Positions 43,365-51,137 of a stretch of 64,000 nucleotides of DNA are shown here, piece by piece. The DNA is from Aquimarina mycalae (GTDB taxonomy: Bacteria > Bacteroidota > Bacteroidia > Flavobacteriales > Flavobacteriaceae), in contig NZ_JARYGY010000009.1 in the NCBI RefSeq assembly GCF_029906345.1, forward strand, positions 158,145 to 222,144, written 5' to 3'. Under the pieces are notes generated by a model. It was not told the DNA's origin, searched no databases, and saw only the letters and a program-made list of their open reading frames with translations. A program made the translations under genes and the position numbers. How positions within the stretch are numbered: position 1 is the first letter of the stretch; each line of letters opens with the position of its first letter.

Positions 43365-44948
43365 ATGATAACTGGTAAAAACTATATAGGAAATCAGCTT
43401 TCTGCAAAAGGGGCAACAACATACACAACCTTTAATCCAAAGCTGAATCTCGAAAACTCACATACTTTTTTTGAAGCCTCCACAGAAGAAATAGAAAAAA
43501 CTGTGCTATTGGCTTCTAAAGCTTTTGAATCGTTTAAAAAAGTTTCTGGTCCTAAAAAAGCTGAATTTCTTAATGCTATTGCCGATGAAATTTTGGCATT
43601 GGATCAAACACTTGTTGAAACTTATATGTCCGAGACAGGTTTACCAGAAGGCAGAGCAAAAGGAGAACGTGGTAGAACTATTGGGCAATTAAGAATGTTT
43701 GCCGAACTAGTTGAAACTGGATCTTGGGTAGAAGCTACTATTGATACAGCTGATTTAGATAGACAACCTATTCCAAAACAAGATATTCGTAAAATGCTGG
43801 TTCCCTTAGGTCCTGTAGTGGTATTTGGAGCTAGTAATTTTCCATTAGCTTATTCTACTGCTGGAGGAGATACAGCTGCTGCATTAGCAGCAGGATGTCC
43901 AGTGATTGTAAAATCACATCCCATGCATGCAGGAACAGGAGAATTAGTATCGTCTGCCATTATAAAAGCAGCTCAAAAAACTGGAATGCCGAATGGTGTT
44001 TTTTCTAATCTTAATAGTTCTGGAATCGAAGTTGGTGTTCAATTAGTAAACCATCCTAAGGTAAAAGCTGTTGGTTTTACTGGCAGTATCAAAGGTGGTA
44101 GAGCACTTTTTGATCTAGCATCTAAACGTCCAGAACCAATTCCTGTATTTGCAGAAATGGGCAGCATTAATCCAGTAGTACTCTTGCCAAAAGCAACTGA
44201 ATCAAAGGGAGAAGATCTCGCCAAAACATACGCTCAATCTATCACATTGGGGACTGGACAATTTTGTACCAATCCAGGATTAATTTTAGGAATAAAAGGA
44301 GCAGCATTAGATACTTTTGTTCAGGTGCTGTCTGATGAGATTCTAAAGATAGAACCATCGTGTATGCTACATCCTAATATCATCGGTAATTATGACAAAA
44401 ATAAAGCAACTGCATTACAGCAAAACGGCTTAACAATTACTGCTGATTATAACAATGATATAGCTACTAATCATGCTAGACAAACAGTAACAACCGTAGA
44501 AGGAAAAACATTTTTAGAAAACACAACCTTACATCAAGAAGTATTTGGTCCGTTTTCTATGGTAGTACAATGTAAAGATGCAGATGAATTAGAAACGGTG
44601 ATCTCTCAATTAGAAGGACAACTCACAGGAACAATCCTAGCAGAAAACGGAGAAGCTGCGGCATATACTCCTATTATCGAAGCACTTCAAAATCGTGTCG
44701 GGAGAATTATATTTAATGGCGTTCCTACAGGAGTAGAAGTGTGTGCTGCAATGCTTCATGGTGGTCCATATCCAGCATCAACAGATAGTAGATTCACTGC
44801 AGTAGGTATTCACTCTATTAAACGTTGGGTGCGACCATTTAGTTATCAAAGTTGGCCGAATGATTTGTTACCTGATGCGCTTAAAAACGAAAACTCTTTA
44901 GGAATTTTGCGTCTAGTGAATGGAAAGCAAACACAGGATAAAATCTAA
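43365..44948 (+). CDS. Alpha-ketoglutarate semialdehyde (2,5-dioxovalerate) dehydrogenase
   Basis: A 527-residue aldehyde dehydrogenase of the long ketoglutarate-semialdehyde group. Signatures: GPVVVFGASNFPLAYSTAGGDTAAALAAGCPVIVKSHP (NAD(P) site), FTGSIKGGRALFDLA, catalytic Glu264 in VFAEMGSINP and Cys301 in TGQFCTNPG. It oxidises the semialdehyde made by the preceding enzyme to 2-oxoglutarate. Gap 22 bp to the previous gene, 3 bp to the next. Confidence 0.92.
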   Translation: MITGKNYIGNQLSAKGATTYTTFNPKLNLENSHTFFEASTEEIEKTVLLASKAFESFKKVSGPKKAEFLNAIADEILALDQTLVETYMSETGLPEGRAKGERGRTIGQLRMFAELVETGSWVEATIDTADLDRQPIPKQDIRKMLVPLGPVVVFGASNFPLAYSTAGGDTAAALAAGCPVIVKSHPMHAGTGELVSSAIIKAAQKTGMPNGVFSNLNSSGIEVGVQLVNHPKVKAVGFTGSIKGGRALFDLASKRPEPIPVFAEMGSINPVVLLPKATESKGEDLAKTYAQSITLGTGQFCTNPGLILGIKGAALDTFVQVLSDEILKIEPSCMLHPNIIGNYDKNKATALQQNGLTITADYNNDIATNHARQTVTTVEGKTFLENTTLHQEVFGPFSMVVQCKDADELETVISQLEGQLTGTILAENGEAAAYTPIIEALQNRVGRIIFNGVPTGVEVCAAMLHGGPYPASTDSRFTAVGIHSIKRWVRPFSYQSWPNDLLPDALKNENSLGILRLVNGKQTQDKI

Positions 44949-44951
44949 AAA

Positions 44952-45962
44952 ATGCCCAGAACAACTTATAAATGTATTGATGCACACACCTGCGGAAACC
45001 CTGTTAGAGTAGTCACTTCGGGACACCCTAATCTAAAGGGAGATTCTATGAGTGAAAAGCGACAACATTTTTTGCAAGAATATGATTGGATTAGGACAGG
45101 ATTAATGTACGAACCTCGTGGTCATGATATGATGAGTGGTAGTTTCTTATTCGAACCTCATAATCCTGAAAATGATTTTGCTATTCTATTTATAGAAACG
45201 TCTGGCTGTTTACCAATGTGTGGCCATGGAACAATTGGCACAATTACTATTGCCATTGAAGAAGGATTAATACAACCTAAAGTTCCTGGTAACATTAGAA
45301 TGGAAGCTCCTGCTGGATTGGTAGAAATAGCATATCAACAAAGTGGTAATAAAGTAGACTGGGTAAAACTGAAAAATGTAACATCATATCTCGCCGAAGA
45401 AAATCTGACAATTGATTGCCCAGAATTAGGTGAGATTAATTTTGATGTCGCCTATGGCGGTAATTATTATGCGATTGTGGATCCTCAAAAAAACTTTAGC
45501 GGTATTCAAGATTTTACCGCTTCTCAATTGATCCAATATTCTCAGGTTATTCGAAACAGTATCAATAAAAAATATCCTGATTATTTTATTCATCCTGAGA
45601 ACGAAACGATAAGAGATGTTAGCCACATTCTTTGGACTGGTGATCCGATCGATCCAACCTCATCTGGAAGAAATGCTGTGTTTTACGGAGATAAAGCCAT
45701 AGATCGTTCTCCTTGCGGCACAGGTACCTCAGCAAGAATGGCACAATTATATGCCAAAGGAAAATTAAAAAAGGGAGAAGAATTTATACATGAAAGTTAT
45801 ATAGGTTCTAAATTTATTGGGCGAATAGAGGAAGAAACAAAATTAATCGGTAAAAAAGCTATTATTCCAAGTGTACAAGGATGGGCAAAAGTTTATGGAT
45901 ACAACACCATCATCATTGACGATCAGGATGATCCATATGCTCATGGGTTTCAAGTGATTTAA
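44952..45962 (+). CDS. 4-Hydroxyproline 2-epimerase
   Basis: A 336-residue proline racemase superfamily enzyme. Both catalytic cysteines are present: Cys90 in PMCGHGTIG and Cys255 in SPCGTGTSARMA. Thr in place of the second Cys would indicate a trans-3-hydroxyproline dehydratase, so the two-Cys pair and the pathway neighbours indicate epimerisation of trans-4-hydroxy-L-proline to cis-4-hydroxy-D-proline. The N-terminus CIDAHTCGNPVRVVTSG is intact. Confidence 0.93.
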   Translation: MPRTTYKCIDAHTCGNPVRVVTSGHPNLKGDSMSEKRQHFLQEYDWIRTGLMYEPRGHDMMSGSFLFEPHNPENDFAILFIETSGCLPMCGHGTIGTITIAIEEGLIQPKVPGNIRMEAPAGLVEIAYQQSGNKVDWVKLKNVTSYLAEENLTIDCPELGEINFDVAYGGNYYAIVDPQKNFSGIQDFTASQLIQYSQVIRNSINKKYPDYFIHPENETIRDVSHILWTGDPIDPTSSGRNAVFYGDKAIDRSPCGTGTSARMAQLYAKGKLKKGEEFIHESYIGSKFIGRIEEETKLIGKKAIIPSVQGWAKVYGYNTIIIDDQDDPYAHGFQVI

Positions 45963-45985
45963 TTTGGACTATTTTAATTAAAAAA

Positions 45986-47230
45986 ATGAAAGAAGTTGTC
46001 ATCATCGGTGGCGGAATAATAGGAATTTGTTCCGCATATTATTTACAGAAAGAAGGTCATAATGTAACTATTATAGATCAGTCATCTATGGATTCTGGAG
46101 CCTCTTATGTCAATGCTGGATACCTAACTCCAAGTCATATTATTCCTTTGGCGGCACCTGGTGTTATGAAAAAAGGATTGGCGTGGATGTTTAACCCAAA
46201 AAGCCCGCTGTTTATTAAACCTCGTTTAAACTCTCATTTCTTGCAATGGTCTTGGGCCTTTAACAAATCTTGTTCTTCAGAAAATGTAACTCGTAATATT
46301 TCTTCTATTAAAGATATAAACTTATTGAGTAGAGATCTTTATTCTGAAATTAAGGAACAGGAGGATTTTAAATTCCATTTAGAGCAAAAAGGATTGTTAA
46401 TGCTTTGTCAAACCGACAAGATGTTGGAAGAAGAGATTCATACTGGAAAAATAGCTCAAAATGAAGGTCTGCCCGTTAAAAACCTCTCTTTTTCAGAATT
46501 AAAACAAATGGAACCGAACATACAACTCAATGCCAAAGGTGCAGTATTGTATGAATGCGATGGGCACACTACTCCACATCTATTTATGGAGGAAATGAAA
46601 GCATACCTCTTGAAAAAAGGGGTAACTTTTCTAAAAAACGAAAAAATTATTGATCTTACATTTGATCAAGAAAAGATTACTAGTATTAAAAGTTCCACCA
46701 AAACGTATACTGCGGATGAATTTATATTAGCTGCTGGTTCTTGGTCCAACCTATTAAGTAAAAAAATAGGGCTTAAGTTGCTTTTAGAAGCTGGCAAGGG
46801 GTATCGAATCAATTCTGAAAGAGATTTAGGAATTACCATGCCTACAATTCTTGCAGAAGCCAAAGTTGCAGTTACACCAATGCAAGGATTTACTCGTTTT
46901 GCAGGAACCATGGAGATTGCGGGTATAAATCACAAAATTAACCCTATACGAGTACAAGCAATTGCCGATGCAGCCAATCGTTATTATCCGGATATAGAAA
47001 TTTCTGCAGACGAAAAAAATAATGCTGCTTGTGGACTAAGACCAGTTTCCCCAGATGGGATGGCTTATATAGGTAAATCCAAGAAATGTGAAAATTTAAC
47101 TATTGTTACTGGACATGCAATGATGGGATGGAGTATGGGACCTGCTACAGGAAAACTAGTTTCAGAAATTATTTCAGATAAAAAACCATCCTTAAACTTA
47201 GATGTATATCATCCTGATCGAAAGTTTTAA
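45986..47230 (+). CDS. DadA-like FAD oxidoreductase, probable cis-4-hydroxy-D-proline dehydrogenase
   Basis: A 414-residue D-amino-acid dehydrogenase family protein with the FAD motif EVVIIGGGIIGICSAYYLQKEGHNVTIID and the C-terminal GLRPVSPDGMAYIGKSKKCENLTIVTGHAMMGWSMGPATGKLVSEI. In this cluster it would oxidise cis-4-hydroxy-D-proline to the pyrroline acid used by the DapA-family enzyme. It is last in the four-gene unit; the partner electron acceptor is not encoded here. Confidence 0.9.
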   Translation: MKEVVIIGGGIIGICSAYYLQKEGHNVTIIDQSSMDSGASYVNAGYLTPSHIIPLAAPGVMKKGLAWMFNPKSPLFIKPRLNSHFLQWSWAFNKSCSSENVTRNISSIKDINLLSRDLYSEIKEQEDFKFHLEQKGLLMLCQTDKMLEEEIHTGKIAQNEGLPVKNLSFSELKQMEPNIQLNAKGAVLYECDGHTTPHLFMEEMKAYLLKKGVTFLKNEKIIDLTFDQEKITSIKSSTKTYTADEFILAAGSWSNLLSKKIGLKLLLEAGKGYRINSERDLGITMPTILAEAKVAVTPMQGFTRFAGTMEIAGINHKINPIRVQAIADAANRYYPDIEISADEKNNAACGLRPVSPDGMAYIGKSKKCENLTIVTGHAMMGWSMGPATGKLVSEIISDKKPSLNLDVYHPDRKF

Positions 47231-47242
47231 AATCTAATATTA

Positions 47243-47287
47243 ATCCCAGCATACATTTCGACAAACTCGATATGACCATGCTGGGAT
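47243..47287. repeat. Intergenic hairpin element between convergent genes
   Basis: ATCCCAGCAT (47243-47252) pairs with ATGCTGGGAT (47278-47287) around a 25-nt loop that has a smaller TCGA/TCGA dyad. There is no U-run. It may act as a weak terminator or be a dispersed repeat element. Confidence 0.6.
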
Positions 47288-47299
47288 AACAAATAACAC

Positions 47300-48400
47300 T
47301 TATAGAATTCCTGTTTGTCTTTTATAAAAAGCATCTTGTTGCTTCTGCATTAATTCTCTGGCAATTTTTTTCTTATATTGATATAGCTCATCTTCTTCGG
47401 CGATATCACCATATACCCGATCATTTACGGTGTGATCCGTTGCTAATAGAATTTTGCGTTGATCAGCTTTCTGCGCCGTCCATGTTTTTACCTCTCCTTC
47501 TACATCTTCTATTTTAAAATCATATTCTCCTTTTGGTGACAGTAGCTTTGCTAAAATCGGAGAAGTTTCTATCGCCAAAAACAATAAAAAGATAAAAAAC
47601 GAAGGAAGCCAAGGCAATTCGTTAAGCGCATTCACTCTTGCCATTAATCCGTCAAAATTATCAATTATAGGTTGAGAATCCGTTACTTGCTTATCATATG
47701 CTACTGCTAATTCGGTTTTTTGTACTTCTAAACCTGTAATTTTTTCCGCATTCGTTTTTTTGAGCTCCACGAGTTCGGCCAACATAGCATCATGTTTTTC
47801 TCTTTTTTCCTTGTACACTGGACCTTTCCCTACAATCTCTGTTCCTTTTCTTCCTTCTGCTTCTGCAATATAGGTTTCATATAACTCATTTACTTCAGTT
47901 TCTTTAGTACTAATCTCTTCTTTTAATGCTACTATTTCTGCATCAATACCATTAATAATTGGAGCATACTGTGTAGCTATTTGTTCTTGATTAGCAAGTG
48001 TTAAATCATTCTTTTGTTCCAGAAGTACTTGGTCGATTTCCTTTTCAAAAATCTTTAGTTCTAAGGGTTTAGAAATAACGATAGCTATTATTATTGCCAA
48101 AACAATTCTAGGAGATGCCTGCAATAACTCATCTAAAAAATTGTCTTTTTTCTTAATTGTAGAGACAATAAATCGATCCAGATTAAAGATCAACAATCCC
48201 CATACTAGCCCAAAGAAAACTGCAGTAAAGTAGTTATCAAATACTGTATATAACGCGTAACTAGCTGCTAAAAACGCCATAAGCGCTGTAAAAAATACAG
48301 TTGCACCAATACCTGCATACTTGTTTTGCTCTCCGTTAGAACTATCCGCCAGTATATCGGCATCAGCTCCAGAGCACATAATAAAAAATCGTTTTAACAT
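47300..48400 (-). CDS. DUF4407 membrane protein
   Basis: A 366-residue protein with the DUF4407 start (RFFIMCSGADADILADSSNGEQNKYAGIGATVFFTALMAFLAASYALY), two pairs of TM helices before residue 115, a long periplasmic or cytosolic coiled coil (residues 120-250, many Glu/Lys) and a final TM helix (LPSFFIFLLFLAIETSPI) followed by a charged tail. The family is common in Bacteroidota and of unknown function. It is downstream of the second BlaI/BlaR pair but separated by a terminator. Confidence 0.9.
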   Translation of the reverse strand: MLKRFFIMCSGADADILADSSNGEQNKYAGIGATVFFTALMAFLAASYALYTVFDNYFTAVFFGLVWGLLIFNLDRFIVSTIKKKDNFLDELLQASPRIVLAIIIAIVISKPLELKIFEKEIDQVLLEQKNDLTLANQEQIATQYAPIINGIDAEIVALKEEISTKETEVNELYETYIAEAEGRKGTEIVGKGPVYKEKREKHDAMLAELVELKKTNAEKITGLEVQKTELAVAYDKQVTDSQPIIDNFDGLMARVNALNELPWLPSFFIFLLFLAIETSPILAKLLSPKGEYDFKIEDVEGEVKTWTAQKADQRKILLATDHTVNDRVYGDIAEEDELYQYKKKIARELMQKQQDAFYKRQTGIL

Positions 48401-48465
48401 AATCTAAGGGTGTTTTTTGATTGACAATAGACTTATAACGCTGATTTCTAAATAAATGTTGCGCA

Positions 48466-48489
48466 AAAACCCCACCAAGGTGAGGTTTT
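48466..48489. terminator. Terminator of the second BlaI/BlaR operon
   Basis: AAAACCCCACC (48466-48476) pairs with GGTGAGGTTTT (48479-48489) with one mismatch. On the minus strand it is followed by TTTTT-type bases, about 40 bp past the blaR-like stop. Confidence 0.78.
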
Positions 48490-48527
48490 AGATAATTCTT
48501 ATAATTTATGATAATCAAAGAATATGA

Positions 48528-50609
48528 TCAATCTTTGATAATTACTTTTGATTTCCCATTTTTTGTAGATGCATCGATAGAAAATTTAGTGTCGGATCCT
48601 TCAACAAGTTTGAGTGCTTTTTTAGCAGAAATTTGTTTTCCGTTATAATAAAACTCTGCATCTTTTTTAGCCATACTTTCTATTAATTTTTCGGGGGAAT
48701 GGTTCTTTTCCATCCTCATTGCTTGGCGTTCTGCTTTTCTAGCCTGCATTTCTGCTTCTAATGCAATTTTCTTTGCCGCTCTCTCGGCTTTATGAGCCTG
48801 CATTTCAGCCTTTCTCATTGCCACTCTAGCTTCCATCTCTGCTTTTAATGCAATTTTCCTAACGTCCATTTCGGCCTTGCGCCTTTGTTTTTCTGCTTTT
48901 CTGGATTGCAATTCCGCTTTTTTCATTTCTTTTTCTGATCTTTCTCTTGCCTTATGCCTTGCCTCTCGTGCTATTGCCCTTGCTTTTTCTGCTACTTCTC
49001 TACTTTCCTCAGCACTACGTCTTGCTGTGCCTGCAGCGATCTCCTTTTCCATTCTAGCTTCTTCTGCCAAAAGCCTGGATTCTTCTCTTTGTATATTTGC
49101 TCTTTCCCTTTCAATTTCCGCTCTTTCCCGCTCAATTTCTGCTCTTTCTCTCGCTAATGTAGCTTCAACACGCTCGATATAAGCTTCCTTTTCTTCATCA
49201 CTTAAATTCGATTTTTCAGAAAACCTTACTTCGGCATAGTTTCCTTTATGTATTGATGACCCTTCCTCGTTATTTGGCGGTGGAGGTGGCGGTGGAATAC
49301 TACTCTTTTCTCCTTTTTTTACTTTCGGAGCTTCTGGAGCTGGAGGAGGAGGAGGAGGAGGAGGAGGAATATTACTTTTTTCACCCTTTTTTACTTTTGG
49401 TGCCTTAGGAGCTGGAGGTGGTGGCGGTATATTAGGAAATTGTTCAACTCCTTTGCGCTGTTCGGGAGTCATATTTTTATAGATGTATTCCATTCTATCC
49501 AATTCATTTTTCTGAATTATGACACTCTGGTTACTTTTTATCCTTTTATTAATGTTCTTCGCCCATTGATTATATTCTTTAAGCATTTCAGTTGTAACTC
49601 CATCTTGAAAATTATCTTTGATAGCGTTCAAATAATCGTCTTCCTCCTTTTTTTCTCCTTTTAAAACCATAATTGAAGGCTCCTCAATACTAGGATTAGT
49701 TTCAACTGGTGCTGTAATTTCTTCAACTGGGAGTGCTACCTCTCTTGCTATTATCTCATTATTAAAAGATAATATGCATAATAATAAAATAGGTACTAAT
49801 GCAGCTATTTTAAGCGCTGTTCTACTCTTAGAAAATTCTTTTGTCATCATCTGTAATCGTTTTTTTGTTAATGAATAATTAATAGGGCTCGATAATACAG
49901 CTTGATTAAGGCTGTTAGGGTAATTAAGGAGTAAATCAAAGTAATTTTGTATCGAACATTGTTGTTTCAATACATTTTGGTCTGCAAGGAATTCATGATT
50001 TAATTTCACCGATCTTTTGATCAAAATAAATACTGGATTAAACCAAAAAAACACTTGCAAAACCTCTACAAACAGTATGTCTAGTGTATGTTTTTGTGCT
50101 ACATGTGTTTTTTCATGTAGTAACACTTCTTCAGGAATATTTCTCTGTTTAAATTCTTTTTTAGAGACAAAGATGTACTTAAGAAAAGTATGTGGTACTA
50201 TAGCACTACTTAATAATACATTGATATGTGAAGATTCTATTAATCTTTCATTAGCACGAATCTTTTTAGAAATATCATAAATATTACGCATAAACCTAAT
50301 ACCAAAAACTAGCACCCCAATTCCATAAATGCTCCATAAAAAAATCGGTAAGTAATTGGTTGGTTCTTCTATTATCTTGGTAGTAGATCCAATTGTCATC
50401 GGGTTTACCGTTTCCTGAATTAACTGTGGTTCGGCAACAACTTCTATCTGATAAGTAAGTGTAATCAGTGGAATTATTAGAGCAAAAATTACACTAAACA
50501 AAAGATAAAACCTTTTCACAAAGTGAATGTTTTCTTTTTCCAGAAACAACTTATAAAATGCCCATAGAAGCATTAAACAAAGTGAAGATTTTATTAGGTA
50601 CATTATCAT
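48528..50609 (-). CDS. BlaR1-like M56 metallopeptidase with polyproline linkers and long charged helix
   Basis: A 693-residue protein. The N-terminal 290 residues hold the membrane helices and the zinc site HEKTHVAQKHTLD (His165, Glu166, His169). The rest differs from classic BlaR1: two polyproline linkers (IPPPPPAPKAPKVKKGEK and IPPPPPPPPPAPEAPKVKKGEK), then about 170 residues of Glu/Arg/Lys/Ala heptads (ERERAEIERERAEIERERANIQ... to MRKAEMQAHKAERAAKK), and a short end domain (FYYNGKQISAKKALKLVEGSDTKFSID). No penicillin-binding domain is present, so the signal is probably not a beta-lactam. The ATG overlaps the blaI stop (ATGA), so they are translationally coupled. Confidence 0.86.
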   Translation of the reverse strand: MIMYLIKSSLCLMLLWAFYKLFLEKENIHFVKRFYLLFSVIFALIIPLITLTYQIEVVAEPQLIQETVNPMTIGSTTKIIEEPTNYLPIFLWSIYGIGVLVFGIRFMRNIYDISKKIRANERLIESSHINVLLSSAIVPHTFLKYIFVSKKEFKQRNIPEEVLLHEKTHVAQKHTLDILFVEVLQVFFWFNPVFILIKRSVKLNHEFLADQNVLKQQCSIQNYFDLLLNYPNSLNQAVLSSPINYSLTKKRLQMMTKEFSKSRTALKIAALVPILLLCILSFNNEIIAREVALPVEEITAPVETNPSIEEPSIMVLKGEKKEEDDYLNAIKDNFQDGVTTEMLKEYNQWAKNINKRIKSNQSVIIQKNELDRMEYIYKNMTPEQRKGVEQFPNIPPPPPAPKAPKVKKGEKSNIPPPPPPPPPAPEAPKVKKGEKSSIPPPPPPPNNEEGSSIHKGNYAEVRFSEKSNLSDEEKEAYIERVEATLARERAEIERERAEIERERANIQREESRLLAEEARMEKEIAAGTARRSAEESREVAEKARAIAREARHKARERSEKEMKKAELQSRKAEKQRRKAEMDVRKIALKAEMEARVAMRKAEMQAHKAERAAKKIALEAEMQARKAERQAMRMEKNHSPEKLIESMAKKDAEFYYNGKQISAKKALKLVEGSDTKFSIDASTKNGKSKVIIKD

Positions 50610-50977
50610 TTTTGTTTCTTTAAAAGTTCTTGATCTACTATCTTTTTAAGCTCTTCTAATTCTGAAGTTGATAAATTCGTTTCAGAAGTAAAGAAAGACG
50701 CAAACTGTGATGCCGAGTCATTAAAGAAATTCTTAATCAAACCATTTACATGTTTAGAGAAATAATCTGTCTTCTTTACCAAGGGATAATACTCCCTTGA
50801 TTTACCGTATAAGGTATAATTAACAAATCCTTTATCCTTCATTCTTTTCAGCAATGTAGCAACGGTGGTAGTCGCAGGCTTAGGTTCTGGAAAAGCATCA
50901 AGTAGGTCTTTCATAAACCCTTTCTCTAATTTCCATAGGTATTTCATTAATTGTTCTTCGGCTTTGGATAACTGCAT
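50606..50977 (-). CDS. BlaI/MecI/CopY-family repressor (second copy)
   Basis: A 123-residue winged-helix repressor (LSKAEEQLMKYLWKLEKGFMKDLLDAFPEPKPATTTVATLLKRMKDKGFVNYTLYGKSREYYPLVKK), same length as the copy at 31680 but with a clearly different recognition helix. Its promoter is covered by a 28-bp dyad centred on the -7 element, the likely operator. It precedes the BlaR-like gene with a 4-bp ATGA overlap. Confidence 0.93.
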   Translation of the reverse strand: MQLSKAEEQLMKYLWKLEKGFMKDLLDAFPEPKPATTTVATLLKRMKDKGFVNYTLYGKSREYYPLVKKTDYFSKHVNGLIKNFFNDSASQFASFFTSETNLSTSELEELKKIVDQELLKKQK

Positions 50978-50993
50978 TACTCTACATTGTTAG

Positions 50994-51034
50994 AATTAAC
51001 TCTACAAATGTAGAGTTAATTTTTGTAAATACAA
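50994..51034 (-). promoter_or_regulatory. Promoter and BlaI operator of the second locus
   Basis: On the minus strand TTG (51032-51034), a 19-bp spacer and TACATTTG (51005-51012) form a canonical promoter. A dyad of 13-bp arms (AATTAACTCTACA) with a 2-bp spacer covers 50994-51021 and contains the -7 element at its centre. Its TACA/TGTA core resembles known BlaI operators. A weaker TCTACA half-site is at 50981-50986. Confidence 0.78.
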
Positions 51035-51035
51035 A

Positions 51036-51115
51036 AAAACTACCTAAAAAAACCTATCAAAAGACTATAAAAGGCTTTAGATATCAGTTCTTTTAAGGTA
51101 GTTTTATTAACAGAA
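51036..51115 (-). terminator. Possible terminator of the large protease gene
   Basis: AAAACTACCT (51036-51045) pairs with AGGTAGTTTT (51106-51115), extended by an A/T run, around a 60-nt loop. It lies about 20 bp past the stop codon at 51138. Confidence 0.55.
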
Positions 51116-51137
51116 ACAGAGCACTAATGGCTATTTA

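Noticed and set aside
48877..49182. Ser/Ala/Leu-rich frames opposite the BlaR-like gene
   Set aside because: They arise from the charged heptad repeat read in reverse and have no start context or neighbours supporting a gene.
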